DNA of 43,993 bases from the NCBI GenBank assembly GCA_903863935.1, contig CAIPDV010000033.1:1-43993 (forward strand), in the 5' to 3' direction. Below, one piece after another: positions 8,774-18,144 of the stretch (the first letter of the stretch is position 1; the number at the start of each line of letters is the position of its first letter). Under the pieces are notes generated by a model, which worked only from the letters and a program-made list of their open reading frames with translations, did not search any database and was not told where the DNA came from. The translations under genes and the position numbers were made by a program. The stretch is from an uncultured Bacteroidota bacterium. Its GTDB lineage: Bacteria > Bacteroidota > Bacteroidia > JABEUT01.

Positions 8774-9283
8774 TTACCAGTTATTAAAAGCTTTGTCGAA
8801 AATATCCTGAATAAGCTGATTATTTATTTGCGTAATCAGTCCATCCTGCACAGTCGCTAAATTCTGGCTGCTGGGATAATCGGCATAGCGACTAAATGAA
8901 GCATTAAAGCACTTTTTAGGATCTTTTTTATCGGTATATGTTACATCAACAGTAATGGTAAGTCTGGTTGTGGCAGATTGTGCAACCGCAGCTGACGATG
9001 CAGTTACCGGTGCTATGGAATATCCGGAAATAGCACCCTCAAAATCCAGGTCTCCGGTTGTGGCCATAGCCAAGCGGCTGTGGGAAACGATATAGGTTCT
9101 TAGCGCATCGGTAAAGTTTTGAGATAATGTTGGGCCTGCAAGTTGGGCCTGATTCTTAAAATACTGAACCGAAAAGGTTTTTGCATATTCCGGAATGGAA
9201 GCTCCGCTTAGTGAGAAGCCGGCATGGCAACTTATCAATGAGGCGCAAATAAAAAGTATGAAAAGCCTTTTTATAGTTTTCAT
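8774..9283 (-). CDS. lptE: LptE-like lipoprotein (LPS assembly)
   Basis: The 169-residue protein has a lipoprotein signal peptide with lipobox SLISC (Cys about 19). The mature start HAGFSLSGASIPEYAKTFSV matches Bacteroidota LptE-family proteins. The family plugs the LptD barrel and guides lipopolysaccharide to the outer leaflet. The C-terminal half carries QDGLITQINNQLIQDIFDKAFNNW. Position supports the call: the order miaB, sigma-54 activator, lptE is common in Bacteroidota. It starts 5 bases after the regulator stops. Sequence divergence in this family is high, so identity rests partly on context. Confidence 0.83.
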   Translation of the reverse strand: MKTIKRLFILFICASLISCHAGFSLSGASIPEYAKTFSVQYFKNQAQLAGPTLSQNFTDALRTYIVSHSRLAMATTGDLDFEGAISGYSIAPVTASSAAVAQSATTRLTITVDVTYTDKKDPKKCFNASFSRYADYPSSQNLATVQDGLITQINNQLIQDIFDKAFNNW

Positions 9284-9288
9284 TCTTC

Positions 9289-10506
9289 CTATTCTTCTTT
9301 TATTTTCCTGAACAATGTCCGTTCAGAAATACCTAATTCTTTGGCGGCGGCTTTTTTATTTCCGTTATGTTTTTCAACGGTTCTCCTTATTATTTCACGT
9401 TCCCTGTCATCCAAGGTCTGGCCCGATTCAAGATCTTTTACCCCGTTCTCATGAACTTCAACATGTGCTGTGGGATGTATTTGCATAGCCGTTTCCACAT
9501 TATGAATATCCTTATCCAGTTTGTTTAATATGCGTGTGTTACTTCCTGTAATAGAGGAAACTTTTCCATCTTTTTCGAGTAATCCATACACAATGCTTTT
9601 CATATCTATCATATCCTTTCGCAACTCAAAAAGTACTTTATACAAAAGTTCTTTTTCCGATAATTCGTTGGGTACATTTCCATCAACCCCTGAAGGCCTG
9701 AATAAGGCAGGCATTGTACTTATGCTGTTATCGGGTAAATAGCCGGCAATCGTTTTTGCATCAATCTCCCTGATTTTTTCCAATACGGAAATTTGCTCAG
9801 TTACATTTTTCAGTTGCCTGATATTTCCTTTCCAATAATAACTTATCAGCATTTCTTCGGCATCATGCGAAAGCTTAATAGGCGGCATGTGGTATTTATC
9901 GGCAAAGTCCGCAGCAAATCTACGGAACAAAAGAGGGATGTCTTCTTTGCGTTCCCTCAATGGGGGAATTATAAGCGGTACCGTATTCAGGCGATAATAT
10001 AAATCCTCCCTGAATCTTCCCTTTTCCATAAGTTGAATCATATTCACATTGGTAGCGGCTACAATGCGCACATTTGTCTTTAGCACTTTTGAAGAACCCA
10101 CACGGATATATTCACCCGTCTCAAGCACTCTTAAAAGCCTAACCTGTGTTGGTAATGGAAGCTCACCTACTTCATCTAAAAATATAGTGCCTCCATCTGC
10201 AACTTCAAAGTACCCTTTACGAGTATCGTGCGCTCCGGTAAAGGAGCCCTTCTCATGGCCGAATAACTCTGAGTCTATTGTCCCTTCAGGGATAGCACCA
10301 CAGTTAACGGCTATGTAATGATTGTGTTTACGTGAACTGTTTTGATGTATGATCTGCGGAAAAACTTCCTTTCCTGTGCCGCTTTCGCCGGTTATCAATA
10401 CGCTCAAATCGGTAGCTGCCACCTGCCGTGCTATATCAATTGCTCTATCAAGCAGCGGTGAAGTGCCAATTATCCTGAATCTATTTTTAATTTCCTGAAC
10501 GGTCAT
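9289..10506 (-). CDS. Sigma-54-dependent transcriptional activator, Fis family
   Basis: The 405-residue protein is an enhancer-binding AAA+ activator. Walker A is GESGTGKE at residues 40-47, the sigma-54 contact loop is GSFTGA at 87-92, Walker B is GGTIFLDE at 105-112, and a Fis-type helix-turn-helix fills about 365-405 (NKKAAAKELGISERTLFRK). It has no N-terminal receiver, GAF or PAS domain, so the input signal is not visible. A linker of about 100 residues lies between the AAA and DNA-binding parts. The usual loop is GAFTGA; Ala to Ser at position two occurs in functional members. It sits between miaB and lptE, a conserved placement whose regulatory logic is unclear. Confidence 0.93.
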   Translation of the reverse strand: MTVQEIKNRFRIIGTSPLLDRAIDIARQVAATDLSVLITGESGTGKEVFPQIIHQNSSRKHNHYIAVNCGAIPEGTIDSELFGHEKGSFTGAHDTRKGYFEVADGGTIFLDEVGELPLPTQVRLLRVLETGEYIRVGSSKVLKTNVRIVAATNVNMIQLMEKGRFREDLYYRLNTVPLIIPPLRERKEDIPLLFRRFAADFADKYHMPPIKLSHDAEEMLISYYWKGNIRQLKNVTEQISVLEKIREIDAKTIAGYLPDNSISTMPALFRPSGVDGNVPNELSEKELLYKVLFELRKDMIDMKSIVYGLLEKDGKVSSITGSNTRILNKLDKDIHNVETAMQIHPTAHVEVHENGVKDLESGQTLDDREREIIRRTVEKHNGNKKAAAKELGISERTLFRKIKEE

Positions 10507-10514
10507 ATTTCAAT

Positions 10515-11936
10515 TTAATTTACCATTTCTCCAATTAACGTTCCTGACGTACAACTGGTAACCTTTACGGTAGCATAATCTCCAGCCTTATGTTTATCGC
10601 TTGCAAAAATGATGGCCTTGTTTTGGGTGTTCCTTCCAAACACATGTTCTTTGGATCGTTTTGAATGACCTTCCACAAGCACCTCAAATACTTTTCCAAT
10701 ATCTGATTTATTTCCAATCATGGAGTGATGACGTTGCAGTGCAAGAATTTCCTGCATTCTCTTTAGTTTAACATCTTCCGGTACATCATCCTTATATTTT
10801 TTTGCAGCTGGAGTCCCTGGCCGCTCAGAATAAGGAAACATATACGCATAATCAAACTTTACCATCTCCATCAACGAAATGGTTTCTTTATGTTCTTCAT
10901 CGGTCTCAGAACAAAACCCTGCAATAACATCAGTTGAAAGGCCACAGTCCGGTATTATGGTGCGAATTGCATTAATGCGCTGAATATATTTTTCACGGTC
11001 GTAGCCGCGGTTCATTATACCTAAAACTCTTGTACTGCCCGATTGCATTGGAAGGTGAACATACTTACAAATGTTGTGATGCCTCGCAATTACATGCAAC
11101 ACTTCATCGGTCATATCCTGCGGATTGGAAGTTGAGAAACGCACGCGCAATAAAGGATTCACCAATGCCACCATTTCAAGCAGATCGGCAAAACTCACGG
11201 TTTTAATATCCTTATTTTCTTCCTTTACTTTTCCAAAATCCTTTTTCGGGCCGCCACCAAACCATTTGTACGAATCTACGTTCTGACCTAATAAGGTTAC
11301 TTCACGGTATCCTTGTTCAAAGAGCAACTTTGCTTCTTCCACAATTGATTCAGGATCGCGACTGCGCTCACGCCCTCTTGTAAAAGGCACCACACAAAAG
11401 GAGCACATATTATCGCATCCACGCATAATGGTAATAAAGGCAGTAATTTTATTTCCTGAAAAACGAACCGGATTGATATTTGAATAGGTTTCTTCCAATG
11501 AAAGCACAACATTCACCGCCTTCTCGCCTTCTTCAATTTTATTAATAAGTCCAGGTAAAGAACGATACGCATCAGGGCCAACAACCAGGTCAACCAGACT
11601 TTCCTCTTCCAACAGTTGAGTTTTTAATCGTTCCGCCATACAGCCAAGCACCCCAATTATCATTTCAGGGTTATGTTTCTTCTGACTTTTAAAATCTCTT
11701 ATTCGAGCCCTCACCCTATCTTCGGCATTCTCGCGGATAGCGCAAGTATTAATTAAAACCACATCTGCTTCTTCAGCCGATGGTGCGCTTTCATACCCAT
11801 CTTTTTGAAGTAAGGCAATTACAATCTCACTGTCCGATACATTCATCTGGCAGCCATAGGTCTCAACAAAAAACTTTTTTGTTTTTTTTTCAGCTACTAT
11901 TAAGTCTTCTTTTTCTGTTTCAGTATTGTTCATCAT
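10515..11936 (-). CDS. miaB: tRNA-2-methylthio-N6-dimethylallyladenosine synthase
   Basis: This radical-SAM enzyme adds the methylthio group to i6A37 of tRNAs. The 473-residue protein has an N-terminal UPF0004 domain with cluster cysteines in ETYGCQMNVSDSE (Cys29), NTCAIRENAEDR and GVLGCMAERLK. The radical SAM motif follows in MRGCDNMCSFCVVPFTRGRE (CxxxCxxC), and a C-terminal TRAM domain ends the protein. The second half keeps HLPMQSGS and the DVIAGFCSETDEEH region. All six cluster cysteines are present. It leads a four-gene operon with gaps of 5-13 bases. The first residues are MMNN, so the start could be either Met. Confidence 0.97.
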   Translation of the reverse strand: MMNNTETEKEDLIVAEKKTKKFFVETYGCQMNVSDSEIVIALLQKDGYESAPSAEEADVVLINTCAIRENAEDRVRARIRDFKSQKKHNPEMIIGVLGCMAERLKTQLLEEESLVDLVVGPDAYRSLPGLINKIEEGEKAVNVVLSLEETYSNINPVRFSGNKITAFITIMRGCDNMCSFCVVPFTRGRERSRDPESIVEEAKLLFEQGYREVTLLGQNVDSYKWFGGGPKKDFGKVKEENKDIKTVSFADLLEMVALVNPLLRVRFSTSNPQDMTDEVLHVIARHHNICKYVHLPMQSGSTRVLGIMNRGYDREKYIQRINAIRTIIPDCGLSTDVIAGFCSETDEEHKETISLMEMVKFDYAYMFPYSERPGTPAAKKYKDDVPEDVKLKRMQEILALQRHHSMIGNKSDIGKVFEVLVEGHSKRSKEHVFGRNTQNKAIIFASDKHKAGDYATVKVTSCTSGTLIGEMVN

Positions 11937-11952
11937 TCTATTTTCCGGAATC

Positions 11953-11960
11953 CAAAATTA
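11953..11960 (-). promoter_or_regulatory. -7 promoter box for the miaB operon
   Basis: The minus strand reads TAATTTTG, matching TAnnTTTG, 17 bases before the miaB start. Confidence 0.4.
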
Positions 11961-12035
11961 CGAATAAGAGGGGTATAAATAAAACTTGCGGGAAATATAC
12001 CTCCTCTGTTTTACAATAATTTAACAAGCAGCTTG

Positions 12036-12899
12036 TCAATATTGCCACATATCATGCTCAATTGCAGCAACTTTATCATGAATTTTTTCTGACTCAAGGA
12101 TAGCATTAAGTCCTTTCATATAAGCTGATATGGACCTGTCGAACACATTATTTTGCTGAATGATATAGCTGGAAAACCGCCGCTTCCAGAAAAGATCATC
12201 AATGGACGGTGGTTTTGCATTATTTTTTGAGTTAAAAACAGGGGTTTTGACTGTGTAAGGCCTTATATCCGGGAAATAGAGCCAGAATAAGCTGCTGGGA
12301 GCAACGTTCTCATCTACTTTCCCGGTATTCTTATTAATGTTCTCGGTTAAAGGGCAAATAAAAAGTATGCGAGCGTTCAGACTAGAACGTTGCTTATCAA
12401 AAAACCAATCTTCTTTTAGTGTATATCCCTTGATGGAGGCAGGTTCAACTTCATTTTTCACGGGTACCATATTGCCGTCCTGGTCTTGAACGGTGTCAAT
12501 TGAAAACAATTGCGTTTCAATTTCAGGTTTAGTAAGCAGCAGTTTATAGGAATCATCCAGATCAACCGGATTGAATTCAAACGCCCTTATTTTGCCCAGC
12601 AACAATAGGTTTTTTAATAACTGAAACAAACTTATCCTGTTTTGATTTTGCTGGACAGGGTAATAGAAATCCAGATTTATTTTTTCCCGCAAATCAATTA
12701 TTCTCCAAATCCTGGTAGACCACATCATATCTGCCTCCCGAACGTTTACGTAAGGAACCGGTTTGCGGTCCAGTTGTTCCGAACTACCCCATATAGCATC
12801 TTCTGGTGGGGTACCAACACCACCTGGGGAGCCTTGGCCTGTGGAGACCGTACAGAAAAATGAGAGCAATAAAAACAGGCACCACGATTTAGCGAACAT
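12036..12899 (-). CDS. Second GldN/PorN-like type IX secretion protein (GldO-like paralogue)
   Basis: The 287-residue protein has a signal peptide (residues 1-22, ending STGQ). From there it aligns along its full length with the neighbouring GldN. Shared blocks include READMMWSTRIWR, FNPVDLDDSYK, IKGYTLKEDWFF, INKNTGKVDEN, FWKRRFSSYIIQQNNVFDR and an identical ending IEHDMWQY. It lacks the Gln/Asn/Thr/Pro-rich linker of the first copy. GldN/PorN proteins are periplasmic and form a ring with GldK. Flavobacterium johnsoniae has a comparable gldN/gldO pair. An intrinsic terminator lies between the two copies here, so this one may be expressed at a lower level or from a separate promoter. Confidence 0.9.
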   Translation of the reverse strand: MFAKSWCLFLLLSFFCTVSTGQGSPGGVGTPPEDAIWGSSEQLDRKPVPYVNVREADMMWSTRIWRIIDLREKINLDFYYPVQQNQNRISLFQLLKNLLLLGKIRAFEFNPVDLDDSYKLLLTKPEIETQLFSIDTVQDQDGNMVPVKNEVEPASIKGYTLKEDWFFDKQRSSLNARILFICPLTENINKNTGKVDENVAPSSLFWLYFPDIRPYTVKTPVFNSKNNAKPPSIDDLFWKRRFSSYIIQQNNVFDRSISAYMKGLNAILESEKIHDKVAAIEHDMWQY

Positions 12900-12941
12900 A
12901 GTAACATGTGTTTATTAAAACAATAACACTTTACTCCGAAA

Positions 12942-12973
12942 AAAAATCCCTGACTTTAAGGTCAGGGATTTTT
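12942..12973 (-). terminator. Intrinsic terminator between the two gldN copies
   Basis: AAAAATCCCTGAC at 12942-12954 and GTCAGGGATTTTT at 12961-12973 are perfect 13-bp complements around the loop TTTAAG. On the minus strand the stem is followed by a run of eight T (plus-strand A 12939-12946). It lies 18 bases after the gldN stop and 43 before the second copy starts. Confidence 0.82.
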
Positions 12974-12990
12974 AAAATAAAAATTTGGTA

Positions 12991-13950
12991 TTAATATTGC
13001 CACATATCGTGTTCTATTCCGGCAATATTCTTGTGGATCTTTTCGCCTTCGAGTAAGGCATCGGTACCTTTTACATAAGTACTCATAGCGCGGTCGTAAA
13101 CGTTACTTTGCTGAATGATATAGCTTGAAAATTGTCTCTTCCAAAAGATATCGTCAAAAGTACGACGTTCTGCATCGTTTTGCTGGTTGAAAACCGGTGT
13201 TTTTGCCATTACCCCTCTAATGGTAGGGAAATAGATCCAGAACAAACTTAAAGGTTGTCCGTTTTCATCCTCCTTACCTGTGTTGGTGTTTATGTTTTCA
13301 AAACGAGGAGAAATGAAAAGAATCCTTGGAATTAAAATGGATTGTTGTTTTTCAAAGAACCAGTCTTCTTTCATGGTATACCCCTTAATTGCACCTGCAT
13401 CAATCGAAATGGTAACAACTTTAGCAGTTCCATTTTCATCGGTAACAGTATCTGATCTGGAAAGGTTAGCTAAAACTTCCTTTGTGGTCATCCTGGTTTT
13501 ATAGGTATCATCCAAATCATTCGGATTAAAAGTATATACGGTTATTTCTCCCTGCTTGATCTGTTCTGATAAAATATCGAACAAAGCAACACGGTTACCA
13601 TTTGGTACTGTGGGGAAAAACAACTGCTGGTTTATCTTTTCACGGATATCAATAACCCGCCAAATACGTGTGGACCACATTACATCAGCCTCACGAACAG
13701 CAGCGGGAGGAACAACCCTGCGATACGGATTGTGTTCCGGTTTAAAAACACCATCCTGAATATTATCAGGATTCATCACATTTTGCTGTGATGTTGATTG
13801 GTTTTGTGCCGGAGCCGGAGCCTGTGTTACCGTTGTTTGTGGCGGATTGGTGTTGGTATTTGAATTATTAGTATTTACCTGAGCAACAGAAATTTCCCAC
13901 CCCATGCAAAGCATTAAGGAAGTACTGAAAAATTTAACTGAGTTTCTCAT
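12991..13950 (-). CDS. gldN: GldN/PorN type IX secretion system protein
   Basis: The 319-residue protein is a periplasmic component that partners GldK in the ring under the outer membrane of the type IX secretion apparatus. Residues 1-23 (ending EISVAQ) form a signal peptide. They are followed by a disordered, Asn/Gln/Thr/Pro-rich linker to about residue 65. The folded domain starts near NPYRRVVPPAAVREADVMW and runs to the end, IEHDMWQY. It starts 17 bases after gldM stops. The order gldK-gldL-gldM-gldN is conserved in Bacteroidota. Downstream is a strong terminator and then a second, shorter copy. Confidence 0.95.
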   Translation of the reverse strand: MRNSVKFFSTSLMLCMGWEISVAQVNTNNSNTNTNPPQTTVTQAPAPAQNQSTSQQNVMNPDNIQDGVFKPEHNPYRRVVPPAAVREADVMWSTRIWRVIDIREKINQQLFFPTVPNGNRVALFDILSEQIKQGEITVYTFNPNDLDDTYKTRMTTKEVLANLSRSDTVTDENGTAKVVTISIDAGAIKGYTMKEDWFFEKQQSILIPRILFISPRFENINTNTGKEDENGQPLSLFWIYFPTIRGVMAKTPVFNQQNDAERRTFDDIFWKRQFSSYIIQQSNVYDRAMSTYVKGTDALLEGEKIHKNIAGIEHDMWQY

Positions 13951-13967
13951 GGTTATTTAATTAATGG

Positions 13968-15602
13968 TTATTGGGTAATCGTAATATTCACACCAGGTAT
14001 GGTTCTTGAATCCGGACCGTGAACGTGCACACCCTGAATAATGATGTGGCTGCCGCGTGTAACCTGGTTCATCAATGTTTTCATTTCAGGGGTAAACATG
14101 TTTGAGTTGGATAGCTTTTTAACGGTTTGCCCGTTAACGCTTACAACCATTTCAAAAGATGTAACAGCATAGCTAAGGTCGAAGTCAAAACCATCCATAC
14201 GTGCTTGCACTTGGGTGGCAATAGAAAGCTGAGCCTTAGAAATATCAATGTCACCTTTTTTATTTGCAACATAGCAAACAGGATCAGGAACACGTTTAAT
14301 ACGGAATTTATAAGGAGTTCCAATAGCTTTGTGAGAACCGTCAGCCATTTTACCTGAAACCGAAATAGTGCAGAAAGGACCACTGGTTGCATCTTTGGTT
14401 GGAGTGGTTCCATTCGGAATGTTTACCACATATCCATCAGCAGCTTTGCTTAAAGAGCCGCCACTGCATGAAGGTTGCAGATCGGAGTTTGCAAAACCTG
14501 CCGCAGATATACTTACCGGGTTAGGCACACCAATATAGAACACATTCATTTTGGTTGGAGAAACAACCACAGATGGTCTTGCGCACATATATGTTGACAC
14601 AAAAGGGTAGGAATTTTTCAATTTTCCTGTTGGGTCGTCTGGATTTTGCACATATATTTTTCCACGGAATTCGACAGGACCTTCACTTGGCTTATCTCCA
14701 TAGAAACCTGTACCACCAACAACACCAATATTCTTCTTTTCTATTGCGTGTCCGTTTATTGAATCCACCACAATTTCAGGATTTACTGTGCTTTGAGAAG
14801 CCGCCAGGAAAATTTGAGCATGGAAACTGTCACCTAAAACCACATAGCTGGTTCTTGGTAAAACAACCGGAGTAAATCTATCAACGTGCATTGTGTGGCT
14901 GTAAATAGAACTGTACAACTTTGATGTAACAGACGTTTCAGCGTTCTTAATGTCATTTTGAATACGGGTAAGTGTTACAACCGCTGAAGCTAATGGCTGC
15001 TCTTCAAAGTTATAAGCTTCCCAACTTTGCTTTTCCTGCGCCACCTTGTTGTAAATATCCTTGGTAAGCATACCAATATTTACTGAGGTAGAATCGCCTG
15101 GATTATCAAGCAAAGCCAACATCTGTTTACGAAAAACTCCTAGCATTACTTTTAATTTATGCCCTTCACCTGCTGTTCCATCTTCCTTGACAGAAGTATT
15201 TACCATGATACGTGTCGGGATATCAAAATTTTCCTTTGCATCCACATCGATCAGAGAAATAGTATCAGCTACAGCCCAAGGTCTTTGGTCTGTCACCGAT
15301 ATCAATTGAGTTTTGAGTGAATCAATATGACGGCATAAGTTTTTTGAAAGCAACTGAGCTTGTTTAGCATGATCATACTTAACTTTAGTTTTGCCCGGAT
15401 CTTTTTGCATAGCATCCTCAAAATCCTTATATACCTTTTCATTCTTATCGTCGTAGTTCTTGTTGGTAGTCTTAAGACCACCGTTCACCACAGCAAATGC
15501 ATTCAATACCTGTCTGGAAACGTTCAATGCTAACATTGCCGTTAATACAAGGTACATCATACCTATCATCTTCTGCCTGGGTGACTCTTTTCCACCTGCC
15601 AT
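13968..15602 (-). CDS. gldM: GldM/PorM type IX secretion motor subunit
   Basis: GldM crosses the inner membrane once and reaches through the periplasm. With GldL it forms the proton-driven motor of type IX secretion and gliding. The 544-residue protein shows the conserved start MAGGKESPRQKMIGMMYLVL, where the single helix runs to about residue 36 (TAMLALNVSRQVLNAF). Beyond that lie a helical region and several beta-rich periplasmic domains, with features such as VLPRTSYVVLGDSFHAQIFL and the end SRTIPGVNITITQ. Length and both ends match the family. It lies 61 bases after gldL and 17 before gldN. Confidence 0.96.
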   Translation of the reverse strand: MAGGKESPRQKMIGMMYLVLTAMLALNVSRQVLNAFAVVNGGLKTTNKNYDDKNEKVYKDFEDAMQKDPGKTKVKYDHAKQAQLLSKNLCRHIDSLKTQLISVTDQRPWAVADTISLIDVDAKENFDIPTRIMVNTSVKEDGTAGEGHKLKVMLGVFRKQMLALLDNPGDSTSVNIGMLTKDIYNKVAQEKQSWEAYNFEEQPLASAVVTLTRIQNDIKNAETSVTSKLYSSIYSHTMHVDRFTPVVLPRTSYVVLGDSFHAQIFLAASQSTVNPEIVVDSINGHAIEKKNIGVVGGTGFYGDKPSEGPVEFRGKIYVQNPDDPTGKLKNSYPFVSTYMCARPSVVVSPTKMNVFYIGVPNPVSISAAGFANSDLQPSCSGGSLSKAADGYVVNIPNGTTPTKDATSGPFCTISVSGKMADGSHKAIGTPYKFRIKRVPDPVCYVANKKGDIDISKAQLSIATQVQARMDGFDFDLSYAVTSFEMVVSVNGQTVKKLSNSNMFTPEMKTLMNQVTRGSHIIIQGVHVHGPDSRTIPGVNITITQ

Positions 15603-15663
15603 AATTACTTAAATATTATATGGTTATTAATTATTCTGTTAAATTATATGTTTTCTGCCTGGG

Positions 15664-16578
15664 TTATCTTTTAACGTTCATGGCAGTTAACATATTACCA
15701 TATACAGTATTCAATGATTCCAAATGAGTTGTGAGCTGAGCCATTTCCTGTTTGTAACGACGGGTATCTTCTAAAGAATCTCCAACATTTTCAACCAATT
15801 TGCTCATATTTTCAAACAATTGGCCAGAAGCATTTATCTGGTTGTTTGAAGCTTGCAATTGCATTTCATAAACAGCGTTCAATGAAGCTACGTTTTCAGA
15901 CATTTTATCCATTTGATCTACATAAGTAGAACTGTTTGCATTTGAAAGCTCTCTGAGTAATTCAGAAGCTTTGCTGGATGACGCAGAAAGTTCGCCCATA
16001 TTTTCGGTTACATTCTTTACATTGTTAATGTAATCGCGGGTTGCACCACCTACATCGGTTCCAACCATTCCTTCTAAGGATTCAGCAGCTTTGCCTGAGT
16101 TTCTTGCTAAGTCGCCTATATTTTTAGATGCTGAATTGATTGTTGTTACATAATCTCCGGTTGCAACAGATGCATCTGAAATATTGCCCATCTTGGCAGC
16201 GTTTTCACTTAACGAACGCATACCGGCAGCCAGGCTCTCCATTAATTCAGGACCAATTTTTGCTTCTTCCAGCATATCATCCAATTGCTCGGTGATACTG
16301 CCTTTCTTTTCTTCTTTTGTTTCAACTTCTTCACCATGCATACCTGCTAATTCAGGATACACAAGACTCCAATCCACTTCTTCGTGTGGCTTTTGAATAC
16401 CAAATAATAAAAAGATTGCCGCTTCAACGCCCAGTCCAACAGGCAGAATCGCATTTGCACCAGGATAGTGCTGAATTTTAAAAAGTGCGCCTACAATAAC
16501 TACAGATGCCCCCCAGCTATATGTTTTGTGAAGGATTAATTTGCCTTGCTTGGATTCGAGAAATGAAATAAGTCCCAT
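15664..16578 (-). CDS. gldL: GldL/PorL type IX secretion motor subunit
   Basis: GldL is the inner-membrane stator-like partner of GldM. The 304-residue protein has two helices at about residues 19-34 and 43-60, joined by the family's KIQHYPGAN turn. The second helix carries a buried glutamate (Glu52, GLGVEAAIFLLFG), of the kind thought to carry protons. The cytoplasmic rest (about 70-304) is Ser/Asn/Ala-rich and strongly heptad-like, with repeated segments such as NVTENMGELSASSSKASELL, typical of PorL. It sits between gldK (47-base gap) and gldM. Confidence 0.95.
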   Translation of the reverse strand: MGLISFLESKQGKLILHKTYSWGASVVIVGALFKIQHYPGANAILPVGLGVEAAIFLLFGIQKPHEEVDWSLVYPELAGMHGEEVETKEEKKGSITEQLDDMLEEAKIGPELMESLAAGMRSLSENAAKMGNISDASVATGDYVTTINSASKNIGDLARNSGKAAESLEGMVGTDVGGATRDYINNVKNVTENMGELSASSSKASELLRELSNANSSTYVDQMDKMSENVASLNAVYEMQLQASNNQINASGQLFENMSKLVENVGDSLEDTRRYKQEMAQLTTHLESLNTVYGNMLTAMNVKR

Positions 16579-16625
16579 TGTTAAGTGTGTTTTTAGAGGT
16601 TAGTGAATTGTGTTTATAGATGAGA

Positions 16626-18053
16626 TTAATCGTGTGCTGATGAAACATTGTCGAGGTTATCGCCTTGTGCACGGCCTAAGTAGGTCATTACACAACGGAA
16701 ACCAATATAGCATTTTGCGGTATCCTGATATTCGTAGCTACGGCTGCTGGTTTGCAGGTAGTAACCCACATCTTTCCAGGAACCGCCTCTGATCGCTTTT
16801 CTTTTCAATACATTAGGCTCGTTGTCCGCTGCATTGTATAAGTAATCAGGGTTCAGGTCATGGTCAAAATCATATGCATCTTCGTCGAATGCATTGCTGG
16901 TCCATTCCGCTGCATTACCTGCCATGCAATACAGACCATAGTCGTTCGGGTTATAAGAATAAACACCCACGGTATGGAAACCGCCGTCATCCATATAGCT
17001 ACCTCTCATAGGCTTAAAGTTTCCAAGGAAACAACCTCTGAAGTTACGAATGTAAGGACCACCCCATGGATATGGACTTTGTGCCAATCCGCCACGTGCT
17101 GCCCATTCCCATTCCGATTCAGTTGGTAAACGGTAATCGTTCACAATGGTTTCTCCTATTTTCAACAGGAATGAATTCAATAATTGTGAGCGCCACACGC
17201 AGAAAGCTGTAGCCTGCTGCCATGAAATACCAACTACAGGGTAGTTATCATAAGCCGGATGCCAGAAATACATGTTGGTCATTGGCTCGTTAAACGAGTA
17301 GGTAAAATCATGAACCCAAGCTAAGGTATCAGGAAAAATATTTATTACGTGCTTGTCAATAAAAATTCCACGGTCTTCCTTATCTCTTGTTCTGTCAGGA
17401 TAAGCACTTCCGTTAAATGGTCTGTCCCATACTTTATAGTGGCCCTTTCCATTTACATATTTCTTTGTTTCCTGGTGTTTCTTTTCAACATCATAATCAG
17501 GAAGGAAACGGTTACTCTTTTCAGCTGCCAAACGCAAGTTGATAGTATAAAACAAGAAATTAAGTTTGCGTGTGTCCACTTCTCTTCTTCTGTAGAATCT
17601 TTCTGATTCAGGAAGGTATATGTCAGCCACAGCTTCCTGTGCATCCTGATTATCTAACCTGATTCTTTCATCCCAGTTAATTACAGGTGGATCGATATCA
17701 TTACCAAATTCGTCGGTAGTAACAACATGGTTTTGGTCTAAGTCAACCAAAGCAAGGTGTAACAATGAATCTCTAACCCAATTTACAAACTGGCGGTACT
17801 CATTATTCGATATTTCGGAATCATCCATGTACATTGCCTGAACAGAAACTTCTTTCTGTTTGGTAGTATACGACCATGGCACATCCACATCGTCAGGACC
17901 CATCATATAACTTCCCATTGGCAAATAAACCATACCGTACGGCGTTGCCTGGAAAAAAGAGGGTCTATCCTGCACGCCTATCAGCTGTCCATTATAGCTA
18001 TTACAGCCAGTAATGACAGCAACAAAACATGCAAACAACAACAGTCTTTTCAT
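16626..18053 (-). CDS. gldK: GldK/PorK type IX secretion lipoprotein
   Basis: GldK is an outer-membrane lipoprotein that forms the periplasmic ring with GldN. The 475-residue protein has a lipoprotein signal peptide with lipobox ITGC (Cys17). The body is a formylglycine-generating-enzyme/SUMF1-like fold: MVYLPMGSYMMGPDD, then ISWQQATAFCVWR, RLPTESEWEWAARGG, GNAAEWTSNAF, RGGSWKD and YIGFRCVM. A large insertion (about 100-230) with charged segments is usual for GldK. The family uses this fold structurally rather than as an enzyme. It follows porP by 91 bases and leads gldL-M-N. Confidence 0.96.
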   Translation of the reverse strand: MKRLLLFACFVAVITGCNSYNGQLIGVQDRPSFFQATPYGMVYLPMGSYMMGPDDVDVPWSYTTKQKEVSVQAMYMDDSEISNNEYRQFVNWVRDSLLHLALVDLDQNHVVTTDEFGNDIDPPVINWDERIRLDNQDAQEAVADIYLPESERFYRRREVDTRKLNFLFYTINLRLAAEKSNRFLPDYDVEKKHQETKKYVNGKGHYKVWDRPFNGSAYPDRTRDKEDRGIFIDKHVINIFPDTLAWVHDFTYSFNEPMTNMYFWHPAYDNYPVVGISWQQATAFCVWRSQLLNSFLLKIGETIVNDYRLPTESEWEWAARGGLAQSPYPWGGPYIRNFRGCFLGNFKPMRGSYMDDGGFHTVGVYSYNPNDYGLYCMAGNAAEWTSNAFDEDAYDFDHDLNPDYLYNAADNEPNVLKRKAIRGGSWKDVGYYLQTSSRSYEYQDTAKCYIGFRCVMTYLGRAQGDNLDNVSSAHD

Positions 18054-18144
18054 GGTGATATCTTTAGTTAATATTTATAAACAATTTATCTTAGTGTAGT
18101 CGTCTTTCTACGTAATACTATTGACTTAGTTACAAATTGGCTTC

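Noticed and set aside
12015-12040. Terminator after the second gldN copy
   Set aside because: Only a five-base CAAGC/GCTTG stem is present with no T run; too weak to call.
14141-14413. 90-codon open frame on the minus strand inside gldM
   Set aside because: It lies wholly in another frame of a well-supported gene, with no family features.
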